The notes under the pieces are model-generated. The model was not told where the DNA came from, did no database searches, and saw nothing but the letters and a program-made list of their open reading frames with translations. From positions 62,001-126,000 of the forward strand of contig NZ_JARHUD010000007.1 in the NCBI RefSeq assembly GCF_029222965.1: a stretch of DNA of 64,000 nt, written 5' to 3'. The stretch comes from Aquibaculum arenosum. GTDB taxonomy: Bacteria; Pseudomonadota; Alphaproteobacteria; Kiloniellales; DSM-21159. The position numbers were made by a program, and so were the translations under genes. Below, piece by piece: positions 50,881-58,704 of this stretch (the first letter of the stretch is position 1; each line of letters starts with the position of its first letter).

Positions 50881-51300
50881 ATGCGACGCACTTTGACCCT
50901 TGCCGCCGCGATTGCGATGATCCTTGTCGCGTCCCACGCGGTGCGTGCCCACGCAGTTTGTGACCGCGCCCTTGAACAGCCGCAACGACCGCCGGTCGTC
51001 ATCGGCTTCTCTGCGGATTCCGCTGAACTCACGCAACGCGAGCGCAGGCGGCTAGAGCGGGTTGTACCCGACTATCTCGCTACGCCTGATCTCAAGCTCT
51101 GCATCATTGCGCAGGCCGACGGTCAAGGAGACGGTCAGTACAATCGGCGCCTGGCAGAACGGCGCGCCGAGGCCGTGGCGGCGGTGCTCACCCAGGCCGG
51201 CCTGTCGAACAAGGTCATTCTCCTTGATGTGGGTTCTGCAGATGAGTCGGGCTACCACGCCCTGGAACGGCGCATTCTTCTGCTGGAAGCCGCGCGTTGA
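50881..51300 (+). CDS. OmpA-like periplasmic protein
   Basis: A 139-residue exported protein. The start was set at the ATG that begins a signal peptide (MRRTLTLAAAIAMILVASHA); the frame is open for another 140 codons upstream, but that part is antisense to the HAD gene and lacks protein character. The mature part has an OmpA-like C-terminal domain: IGFSADSAELTQRERRRLER and IIAQADGQGDGQYNRRLAER RAEAVAAVLTQAG, with the N-x-x-L-x-x-x-R-A peptidoglycan-binding pattern. No beta-barrel is present, so it is a small peptidoglycan-associated or periplasmic protein. Confidence 0.75.
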   Translation: MRRTLTLAAAIAMILVASHAVRAHAVCDRALEQPQRPPVVIGFSADSAELTQRERRRLERVVPDYLATPDLKLCIIAQADGQGDGQYNRRLAERRAEAVAAVLTQAGLSNKVILLDVGSADESGYHALERRILLLEAAR

Positions 51301-51448
51301 AGGCTTGCGTTCGGCAGTCTCCCGAGGCGAGAATGCAGCACGCAAGGGTCGAGACATGGCTTGCTTAGGGCCCGCAGATTGAGGCTCAAGGCTGAGGGTT
51401 CCGCGAGCGATCTCGCCACCGAGGGTAACAGGGAAGGCAAAACGGAAC

Positions 51449-52600
51449 ATGATGATCAAAAAGCGAATCACCATCGGCGGCCGAACAGCCCGCCGTTTTG
51501 CGTTAGGCGCGGGCGTGGGGACAGCAGCCTTGACACTTGGCCTTGCCGGGGGGCTGGCGGGTGCTCAGGCCCAAGACACGGTCAATGTTTATAACTGGTC
51601 TGACTATATCGCCGAAGACACCATCGCCAACTTCGAGGCGGAAACCGGCATTAAGGTCAATTACGACGTCTACGACAGCAACTCTGTGGTGGAAGCCAAG
51701 CTGCTGGCAGGTTCCTCGGGCTACGACGTGGTCGTGCCGACGGCCGTTCCCTATCTCGCACGTCAGATCGAAGCCGGCATCTATCAGAAGCTCGACCGCA
51801 GCAAGATCCCGAACTGGGACAATCTCGACTCAACGCTGCTGCGGCCTGTGGGCGAGCTGGCAGATCCGGGCAACGAGCACGCTGCCATTTACATGTGGGG
51901 CACCAACGGCTTCGGCTATAATGTGAAGATGATCGAAGAGCGGATGCCGGACGCCCCGGTGGACTCCTACGCCATGCTGTTCGAGCCGGAAGTGGTGGAA
52001 AAGTTCGCCGATTGCGGTATTGCCTTCCTGGATGACGCTTCCGAGGTTTTCCCGGTTCTGCTGCATTACCTCGGCCACGATCCCTATGACGAGGATCCGG
52101 ACAATCTGGCCGAAGCGGAAGAGCGGATGATGGAGCTTCGCCCGCACATTCGCTATTTCCACTCCTCCCAGTACATCAACGATCTGGCGAATGGTGAGAT
52201 CTGCGTTGCCTATGGCTGGTCCGGTGACGTTTTCCAGGCGCGTGATCGGGCTGCCGAAGCTGGGCAGGGCGTGGAGATCGAATACACCATCCCCTCCGAA
52301 GGCACGATCCTCTGGTACGACATGCTGGCCATCCCGGCCGATGCTCCCAATCCGGACGGCGCGCACGCTTTCATCAACTATCTCCTGGACCCAGAGGTGA
52401 TGGCGGACATCACCGACTACGTGGTCTATGCCAATGCCGTGCCGGCTTCCTTGGATCATGTCGATCCGGAGATTGCCGAGGATCCGGCAGTCTTTCCCAC
52501 CGATGAGGTGAAGGAGCGGCTGTTCTCCGCCGAGGTGATCACGCCACGCTTCGAGCGCCTGCGCACCCGGGCCTGGACGCGGGTCCGCACCGGGCAATAG
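51449..52600 (+). CDS. potF: Polyamine ABC transporter substrate-binding protein
   Basis: A 383-residue periplasmic binding protein of the PotD/PotF family for putrescine or spermidine. The signal peptide has a basic start (RTARRFALGAGVGTAALTLG) with a possible twin-arginine character and cleavage after AGAQAQ. The mature protein begins DTVNVYNWSDYIAEDTIANF, the canonical PotF opening, and includes YNVKMIEERMPDAPVDSYAM and the acidic ligand region FLDDASEVFPVLLHYLGHDP. It heads the potFGHI set and is followed by a terminator-like hairpin. Confidence 0.92.
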   Translation: MMIKKRITIGGRTARRFALGAGVGTAALTLGLAGGLAGAQAQDTVNVYNWSDYIAEDTIANFEAETGIKVNYDVYDSNSVVEAKLLAGSSGYDVVVPTAVPYLARQIEAGIYQKLDRSKIPNWDNLDSTLLRPVGELADPGNEHAAIYMWGTNGFGYNVKMIEERMPDAPVDSYAMLFEPEVVEKFADCGIAFLDDASEVFPVLLHYLGHDPYDEDPDNLAEAEERMMELRPHIRYFHSSQYINDLANGEICVAYGWSGDVFQARDRAAEAGQGVEIEYTIPSEGTILWYDMLAIPADAPNPDGAHAFINYLLDPEVMADITDYVVYANAVPASLDHVDPEIAEDPAVFPTDEVKERLFSAEVITPRFERLRTRAWTRVRTGQ

Positions 52601-52652
52601 CCGGGCAGAGCGACCGGCAGGTGGCTGGCACAATCAACAGCGCCATGTGAGC

Positions 52653-52687
52653 GGGGGCGAGGGTCCAAGCGGCCCTCGTCCCCTTTT
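52653..52687 (+). terminator. Intrinsic terminator between potF and potG
   Basis: GGGGGCGAGGG (52653-52663) pairs with CCCTCGTCCCC (52673-52683), one G-T pair, then TTTT. As in the liv operon it lies just after the binding-protein gene and should reduce read-through into the membrane components. Confidence 0.75.
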
Positions 52688-52712
52688 GCTTTGTGGATTG
52701 CGGGAGAGCAGA

Positions 52713-53849
52713 GTGTCCCAGGCGACAGGCGGTGGCAGCAGCACCAGTTGGCAGCAGCCCGATACACCGCCCTTTCTGCGCATCGAAGGGGTGGTCAAAC
52801 GTTTCGGTGATTTCGTCGCGGTGGATGGCGTCAGCCTCGACATCTATCGCAAGGAACTGTTCTGTCTTCTGGGTGGATCGGGCTGCGGCAAGACCACGCT
52901 TTTGCGCATGCTGGCCGGCTTCGAGCAGCCGAGCGAGGGGCACATCTACCTCGATGGGAGCGATATGACCGACGCGCCGCCCTATGAGCGCCCGGTCAAC
53001 ATGATGTTCCAGTCCTACGCGCTTTTTCCGCACATGACTGTGGCGGGGAATGTGGCCTTCGGACTCAAGCAAGACCGGGTGCCGGCGCCCGAGATCAAGC
53101 GCCGCGTGACCGAGGCCCTGGATCTGGTTCAGCTCGGGCCCTTTGCAAAGCGGAAGCCGCACCAGCTCTCGGGAGGACAGCGCCAGCGTGTCGCCTTGGC
53201 CCGCTGCCTCATCAAGCGTCCGAAGCTGCTTCTGCTCGACGAGCCGCTGGCGGCGTTGGACAAGAAGCTGCGCGAGCAAACCCAGTTTGAGTTGATGACC
53301 ATCCAGGAGGAGGTGGGGATCACCTTCATCGTGGTGACCCACGATCAGGAGGAGGCGATGTCGCTGTCCACGCGCATCGCTGTGATGGACCGCGGCCAGA
53401 TTGCGCAGGTCGGCACGCCCACCGAGATCTACGAGTACCCCAGAACGCGCTTCACCGCCGACTTCATCGGCTCAATCAACTTCTTCGACGGCAAGGTCAC
53501 CGGCCGGGAGGGCGAGGCGCTCACGGTGGACGTGCCGGTGCTTGGTATCAGCTTGCAGGTGCGCTCGGAGATCGAACTGCCGCCGGGCAGGGAGGTATGC
53601 GTTGCTGTGCGGCCGGAGAAGATCTCCATCTCTCGCGAGCCGCTCGACCTGCCCAATGTTCTGCGCGGCAAGGTGCGTGATCTCGGCTATCTCGGCAACC
53701 TCTCGGTCTATCGTGTCGAGCTCGATGGGGGCCGCCTGGTCAAGGTGAGCACCGCGAATACGCTGCACTCCACTGAGCGTGAGGTGGATTGGGATGACAT
53801 GGTCTACCTGGGGTGGCGGTCTTCGGCCGCCTTGGTCTTGAGCGAATGA
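52713..53849 (+). CDS. potG: Polyamine ABC transporter ATP-binding protein
   Basis: A 378-residue ATPase of the PotA/PotG type. Walker A is LLGGSGCGKTTLLRMLAGFE, the signature is HQLSGGQRQRVALARCLIKR, Walker B is KLLLLDEPLAALD and the H-loop is VVTHDQEEAMSLS. A C-terminal TOBE domain (residues ~290-375, VAVRPEKISISREPLDLPNV) is a regulatory ligand-binding part. The GTG was chosen as start because of the nearby GGAGAG; a longer frame upstream runs through the terminator. It overlaps potH by four bases. Confidence 0.93.
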   Translation: MSQATGGGSSTSWQQPDTPPFLRIEGVVKRFGDFVAVDGVSLDIYRKELFCLLGGSGCGKTTLLRMLAGFEQPSEGHIYLDGSDMTDAPPYERPVNMMFQSYALFPHMTVAGNVAFGLKQDRVPAPEIKRRVTEALDLVQLGPFAKRKPHQLSGGQRQRVALARCLIKRPKLLLLDEPLAALDKKLREQTQFELMTIQEEVGITFIVVTHDQEEAMSLSTRIAVMDRGQIAQVGTPTEIYEYPRTRFTADFIGSINFFDGKVTGREGEALTVDVPVLGISLQVRSEIELPPGREVCVAVRPEKISISREPLDLPNVLRGKVRDLGYLGNLSVYRVELDGGRLVKVSTANTLHSTEREVDWDDMVYLGWRSSAALVLSE

Positions 53850-54781
53850 CGACGGCGCAGCCCACACCCGATCCCCGTCGCCCATTCCCAAAGACCCGGC
53901 GCAAGCCGCGCTTTTGGACGCGTGGAAAGGGCGCGGTCACAGCCGTTCCGTACTTCTGGCTGCTGCTGTTCTTCCTGCTGCCCTTTGCCATCGTGCTGAA
54001 GATCAGCCTGGCCGAACCCCTGATCGCCCAGCCGCCCTTTACGCCGCTGTTCGGGCCGGACGGCGCTTTGCAGGCGACCTTGGATAACTACCGCTTCCTC
54101 TGGGAAGACCATCTATACATTGTCGCCTACCTCAATTCCTTGAAGCTGGCCGGGGTCTCCACGCTGCTGTGCCTGCTGATCGGCTATCCTATGGCCTATG
54201 GCATGGCCAAGGCGCCGCCGGCCTTGCGCAACATCCTCTTGCTGTTGGTGATCTTGCCGTTCTGGACCTCGTTCCTGCTGCGCGTCTACGCCTGGATGGG
54301 CATCCTGCGCAACAATGGTCTGATCAACAATTTACTGCTCGGGCTCGGGGTGATCGACCAGCCGATCCAGATGATGAACACCGATTTCGCCATCTATATC
54401 GGCATTACCTATTCCTATCTGCCCTTTATGATCCTGCCGCTCTACGCAGTGCTGGAGCGCCTGCCGGGTGACCTCGTGGAAGCGGCGCAGGATCTCGGCT
54501 GCCGACCCTGGAAAGCCTTTGCCACCATTACGCTGCCGCTGTCGGTGCCGGGCATCATTGCTGGCTCCCTGCTTGTCTTCATTCCGGCGGTGGGCGAGTT
54601 CGTCATCCCCTCGCTGCTGGGCGGGCCGGACAGTCTCATGATTGGCCGGGTGCTCTGGGATGAGTTTTTTGGCAACCGCGATTGGCCAGTGGCCTCGGCG
54701 GTGGCCATCGCCCTGCTGCTGGTGCTGGTGGTGCCGATCATGATGTTTCAGCGCATGCAGTTGCGCAGGGAGGGGGCATGA
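53846..54781 (+). CDS. potH: Polyamine ABC transporter permease PotH
   Basis: A 311-residue inner-membrane permease with six to seven helices. The first helix is FWLLLFFLLPFAIVLKISLA; the EAA motif is EAAQDLGCRPWKAFATITLP near residue 215, the site that contacts the ATPase. LLRVYAWMGILRNNGLINNL is a PotH/PotB hallmark. The ATG overlaps the potG stop; potI overlaps its own stop in the same way, so the four proteins are made together. Confidence 0.93.
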   Translation: MTTAQPTPDPRRPFPKTRRKPRFWTRGKGAVTAVPYFWLLLFFLLPFAIVLKISLAEPLIAQPPFTPLFGPDGALQATLDNYRFLWEDHLYIVAYLNSLKLAGVSTLLCLLIGYPMAYGMAKAPPALRNILLLLVILPFWTSFLLRVYAWMGILRNNGLINNLLLGLGVIDQPIQMMNTDFAIYIGITYSYLPFMILPLYAVLERLPGDLVEAAQDLGCRPWKAFATITLPLSVPGIIAGSLLVFIPAVGEFVIPSLLGGPDSLMIGRVLWDEFFGNRDWPVASAVAIALLLVLVVPIMMFQRMQLRREGA

Positions 54782-55617
54782 GGCGGCGCAACTGGTTTCT
54801 CTTTTCCGCGCTGTGCTTCGGCTTTGCCTTCCTCTACGGCCCGATCCTGTCGCTGATCATCTACTCCTTCAACGCCAGCCGCCTGGTCACCGTGTGGGGG
54901 GGCTTCTCGACCCGCTGGTATGGCGAACTCTTCCGCGACCCGCAGATCATCGATGCGGCGCTGCTGTCGCTGCGCATCGGCGCGGTCAACGCCACCTTCG
55001 CCGTTGCGCTGGGCACTTTGGCAGGGCTGGCGATCACGCGCTTCGGGCGCTTTCGCGGCAGGATGCTGTTCACCGGGATGATCGCTGCGCCCCTGGTTAT
55101 GCCGGAGGTGATCACCGGCCTCTCGCTGCTGCTGCTCTTCGTGACACTGGAGAGTGTGGTGGGCTGGCCCTCGGGGCGCGGAGTGACCACCATCACCATC
55201 GCCCACATCACCTTTTCGATGGCCTATGTGGCGGTGATCGTTCAGTCGCGGCTGTCCTCCCTGGACGGCTCGCTGGAGGAAGCAGCGCTCGATCTCGGGG
55301 CGCGGCCCTGGAAGGTGTTTCTGGTCATTACGCTGCCGATCATTGCACCGGCGCTTGTCGCCGGCTGGCTCCTGGCCTTCACCCTGTCGCTGGACGATCT
55401 TGTGATCGCTTCCTTCGTCTCCGGACCGGGGGCCAGCACCTTGCCGATGGTGGTCTTTTCCAAGGTCCGCCTGGGCGTATCGCCGGACGTGAATGCCCTG
55501 GCGACGATCATCGTGCTGATCGTCAGCCTGGCGGTGGTGGTCTCCGGCTGGTTGATGATCCGCAGCGAACGGCGGCGCGAACGCGACGTGCAGGAGGCCT
55601 TGGCCGGGCGGTCCTGA
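54778..55617 (+). CDS. potI: Polyamine ABC transporter permease PotI
   Basis: A 279-residue second permease. MRRRNWFLFSALCFGFAFLY and GPILSLIIYSFNASRLVTVW are the standard PotC/PotI opening; the EAA motif is EEAALDLGARPWKVFLVITL near residue 175 and LSLDDLVIASFVSGPGASTL follows. The ATG overlaps the potH stop. It ends 43 bases before the convergent cupin gene, closing the polyamine importer. Confidence 0.93.
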   Translation: MRRRNWFLFSALCFGFAFLYGPILSLIIYSFNASRLVTVWGGFSTRWYGELFRDPQIIDAALLSLRIGAVNATFAVALGTLAGLAITRFGRFRGRMLFTGMIAAPLVMPEVITGLSLLLLFVTLESVVGWPSGRGVTTITIAHITFSMAYVAVIVQSRLSSLDGSLEEAALDLGARPWKVFLVITLPIIAPALVAGWLLAFTLSLDDLVIASFVSGPGASTLPMVVFSKVRLGVSPDVNALATIIVLIVSLAVVVSGWLMIRSERRRERDVQEALAGRS

Positions 55618-55660
55618 ACCGGATCGCCCGGTGTGTGCCCACCGCGTTGGTTGTGCCGAC

Positions 55661-56086
55661 TTACTGGGCGGCCGCCACCTCTTCATCGTCGAGGGTGATC
55701 GTCTTGAAGTCGGCCGGCGCGACGATCTCCAGCACCTCGAAATCTTCCGAGCAGTCGATTTCGCGGTGCTTGATCTTCGGGGTCTGCAGCACCGTGTCGC
55801 CCTTGCGGATGGTGTGAACGCCTTGGCCTTCGTACTCGAAGGTCGCCCAGCCATTCAGGACGTAGACCAACTGGAAGGTGCAGTCATGCATGTGCCAGCG
55901 CTGCACTTTGTCTGCGCTCTTGCGGCCGTTGGCGCGGATCACGTGCGCGACATAGTCGCCCTTGGTGCCCTCCTTGATGCCGAGATCGCGGTAGTCGAAG
56001 ATTTCCCGCAGGCCCGGCGTCCATTCCGCCTCAGATGCCTGGTGATGGACAAAGGTCCAGGCGTCGGTCTTGGCTTTCTCGGTCAT
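55661..56086 (-). CDS. Cupin-domain protein
   Basis: A 141-residue single cupin. The start MTEKAKTDAWTFVHHQASEA follows AGGAGACACTGCC; a longer frame exists upstream but is antisense to the SDR gene. The cupin core is VQRWHMHDCTFQLVYVLNGW (two His near residues 75-77) and the second motif is GDTVLQTPKIKHREI. The protein may be a small isomerase, dioxygenase or sensor; function unknown. It lies 37 bases after the SDR on the same strand, so probably the same transcript. Confidence 0.75.
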   Translation of the reverse strand: MTEKAKTDAWTFVHHQASEAEWTPGLREIFDYRDLGIKEGTKGDYVAHVIRANGRKSADKVQRWHMHDCTFQLVYVLNGWATFEYEGQGVHTIRKGDTVLQTPKIKHREIDCSEDFEVLEIVAPADFKTITLDDEEVAAAQ

Positions 56087-56123
56087 GGCAGTGTCTCCTG
56101 ACGTGATGGCGTGGGTGATGGGT

Positions 56124-56915
56124 TCAGGCGACGGTGACGCCGCTGTCCACCGAGAGAATTTGCCCGGTGGTGATGGGCGACTCGTCCGAGGCGAGATAGA
56201 CCGCCATATCCGCCACATGGATCGGCTCGCCCAGGCCCAACAGATGGGCGCGTGCCAGATCAGCGATGCCCGCGCTGTCATCGATCAACTTCTTCACCCG
56301 GTCGGAGAGCGTGACCGAGGGCGCGATGGCGTTCACCCGTATCTTGTGGGGCGCATATTCAACGGCCATGGATCGCGTCATGGACGCGACGCCGCCCTTT
56401 GCTGCCGTGTAGCAGTCGCGCCCCGGCACGGCCATCAAGGCCACATTGGAGGACATGTTGATGACCGAGCCGCCGCCGGCCTTGATGATCTCGGGAATGG
56501 CCAGCTTTGAGCAGAGGAAGGTGCCATAGAGGTCGAGGCGAATGACACGCCAGAACTCCTCCTCGGGCGCCTCCGTAACTGGACCATCCTCTTTGGTGGA
56601 GCCACCGGCATTGTTGTGCAGGATGTCCAGCTTGCCATAGCGCTTCACCGTCTCGGCAACGGCCGCTTCCACGGAGGCATGGTCGGTCACATCGCAGTGG
56701 ATGAAATGCGCGTGCCCGCCGAAATCGGCGGCGGCACGCGCGGACTCGGCGGCGGCCTCTCCCAGTTGCGCGTTGATCTCGGCCAGCGCGACGCAGGCGC
56801 CTTCGGCGGCAAAGCGCTCGGCCGTGGCGCGGCCGATGCCGCCGCCGCCACCGGTGATGAAGGCTACCTTTCCCTCAAGACGTCCGCCCGAACGTACTCC
56901 ACCGGTTCTTGCCAT
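56124..56915 (-). CDS. SDR-family oxidoreductase
   Basis: A 263-residue short-chain dehydrogenase. The Rossmann motif is ITGGGGGIGRATAERF, NNAG occurs in ILHNNAGGSTKEDG, and the catalytic residues are Ser in NMSSNVALMA and Tyr/Lys in RDCYTAAKGG. The C-terminus ITTGQILSVDSGVTVA is typical. The start was moved to the ATG preceded by AGGAGAGGGAG. It leads the SDR-cupin pair. Substrate unknown; many close relatives act on secondary alcohols or keto-acids. Confidence 0.87.
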   Translation of the reverse strand: MARTGGVRSGGRLEGKVAFITGGGGGIGRATAERFAAEGACVALAEINAQLGEAAAESARAAADFGGHAHFIHCDVTDHASVEAAVAETVKRYGKLDILHNNAGGSTKEDGPVTEAPEEEFWRVIRLDLYGTFLCSKLAIPEIIKAGGGSVINMSSNVALMAVPGRDCYTAAKGGVASMTRSMAVEYAPHKIRVNAIAPSVTLSDRVKKLIDDSAGIADLARAHLLGLGEPIHVADMAVYLASDESPITTGQILSVDSGVTVA

Positions 56916-57073
56916 TGCGCGCTCCCTCTCCTGTGTGGAAGCAAGAGTGCCGCGAGCAGATGGTAAAGCGCAAGCGCCTGATCTGGGCTGCAGGTTGGTG
57001 AAGATGGTTTCCATTGGTTCCGGGAGCCGCCATGCTGAGCCCCTGTTCCTGCACCAGACTTGGGAAGAGCACC

Positions 57074-57640
57074 ATGCGCACCGTCCTGCCGAGAGACGCC
57101 GATACGATCCGGCGGCACGTCACCGGTTTTCTCCTCTACGGTGCCGTCCTCTGTTTGCTTGGCCTCTTTGCCATCCTTGCACCGAGTTTTGCCGCCGTGG
57201 CCATCAGCCTGCTCTTGGGGTGGCTGTTGCTGATCGCGGGGGCGCTCGGGATTTTTGCGGTGTTCCGCTCCGGCTCGAGCGAGCCCGGCTATTGGTCGAA
57301 CCTGCTTATGTCGGTGGTGTTCCTGCTGGCCGGCGCCACGCTCCTCTGGCGACCGCTCGCCGGTGTGTTGACGCTGACGATCATTCTCGCAGCCTATTTC
57401 CTGGCAACCGGGCTGTTCAAGCTGGGCGCCGCTGCGCGCTACCGCAGCACGATGGCGCGCGGCTGGACCTGGATGCTGGTAAGCGGCGTGATCGATCTGG
57501 TACTAGGGCTGCTGATTGTTTTCGGCCTGCCTGGCTCGGCCGATTGGGTCCTCGGCCTGTTGGTGGGGATCAACCTGCTGTTCACGGGGCTGGCCCTGGT
57601 CATGACAGCCATGGCCTTACGCACATTGCAGCGCTCCTGA
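57074..57640 (+). CDS. HdeD-family membrane protein
   Basis: A 188-residue inner-membrane protein with six predicted helices in three pairs, typical of HdeD. The segments [40 protein letters not shown], and [20 protein letters not shown] recur with the GxLLIxxG pattern of the family. HdeD is linked to acid resistance at high cell density in E. coli; the function elsewhere is not established. The start is the ATG after GGGAAGAGC; upstream in-frame starts lack a ribosome-binding site. Divergent from the SDR gene. Confidence 0.82.
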   Translation: MRTVLPRDADTIRRHVTGFLLYGAVLCLLGLFAILAPSFAAVAISLLLGWLLLIAGALGIFAVFRSGSSEPGYWSNLLMSVVFLLAGATLLWRPLAGVLTLTIILAAYFLATGLFKLGAAARYRSTMARGWTWMLVSGVIDLVLGLLIVFGLPGSADWVLGLLVGINLLFTGLALVMTAMALRTLQRS

Positions 57641-57704
57641 CGCTTCCCACATGTCTGACGGGTGCCGATCCCGTCCCCTGTCCTCAACGCTAAAAGGGCT
57701 GCGC

Positions 57705-58697
57705 ATGATTCCCCTTTCCATTCTCGATCTGGTCCGCATCACTCAGGAAACGAACGCCGGCGGCGCCTTGAACAACGCCCGCGACCTCGCGCGCCACGCC
57801 GAGGGCTGGGGATATCAGAGGATCTGGGCAGCCGAGCATCACAACATCGCCGGCATCGCCAGTGCCGCGACGTCCGTCGTCCTGGCGCACATCGCCGGCG
57901 GCACTGAGAAGATTCGTGTGGGTGCCGGCGGCATCATGTTGCCCAATCATTCGCCGCTGGTGATTGCCGAGCAGTTCGGGACCTTGGCGCATCTCTTTCC
58001 CGGTCGTGTCGATCTGGGCCTGGGGCGCGCGCCAGGCACTGACCAGCGGACCCTGCAGGCGCTGCGCCGCTCTCCGGCGGCGTCGGAGGCCTTCCCCCAG
58101 GACGTGTTGGAACTGCAGGCCTTACTGGCTCCGCCGCAGCCCGGACAGTTTCTCCATGCGGTGCCGGGGGAGGGGACGGAGGTGCCGCTCTGGATCTTGG
58201 GCTCGAGCACCTTCGGCGCTCGGCTAGCGGCGGAACTCGGGCTGCCCTACGCCTTCGCCTCCCACTTCGCGCCGCAGGCTTTGCTGCCCGCGCTGGAGAT
58301 CTATCGCAGCCGCTTCCGACCCTCGAAGCAGCTGCAGCAGCCTTATGCCATGGTGGGCGTCAACATCATTGCAGCCGATAGCGATGCGGAAGCGCGCCGC
58401 TTGGCGACGACGCAGCAGATGTCCTTCGTCGATCTGGTGCGCGGCACGCGGCTCTACAGCAAGCCGCCCATTGACGACATCGAGAGCTACTGGTCCCCGA
58501 TGGAAAAGGCCCAGGCCATGCAGATGTTGGCACGCTCGATCATCGGCTCGCCCTCCACGGTGAGGGCAGGCATTGCCGATCTGGTGGCCGAAACCGGTGC
58601 CGACGAGTTGATCATCGTCTCCGACCTCTACCACCACGAAGATCGGCTGCGTTCCTATGAGCTGATTGCCCAGGCGCAGGCTGAAACAATCACGTGA
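57705..58697 (+). CDS. LLM-class flavin-dependent oxidoreductase (luciferase-like)
   Basis: A 330-residue TIM-barrel flavoprotein of the bacterial luciferase-like family, using FMNH2 or F420H2. [40 protein letters not shown] and [20 protein letters not shown] are the diagnostic sequence, together with [20 protein letters not shown]. The subgroup annotated MsnO8/alkanal monooxygenase-like is the closest by eye. It stands 64 bases after the HdeD-like gene. Substrate unknown. Confidence 0.88.
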   Translation: MIPLSILDLVRITQETNAGGALNNARDLARHAEGWGYQRIWAAEHHNIAGIASAATSVVLAHIAGGTEKIRVGAGGIMLPNHSPLVIAEQFGTLAHLFPGRVDLGLGRAPGTDQRTLQALRRSPAASEAFPQDVLELQALLAPPQPGQFLHAVPGEGTEVPLWILGSSTFGARLAAELGLPYAFASHFAPQALLPALEIYRSRFRPSKQLQQPYAMVGVNIIAADSDAEARRLATTQQMSFVDLVRGTRLYSKPPIDDIESYWSPMEKAQAMQMLARSIIGSPSTVRAGIADLVAETGADELIIVSDLYHHEDRLRSYELIAQAQAETIT

Positions 58698-58704
58698 ATT
58701 CCGT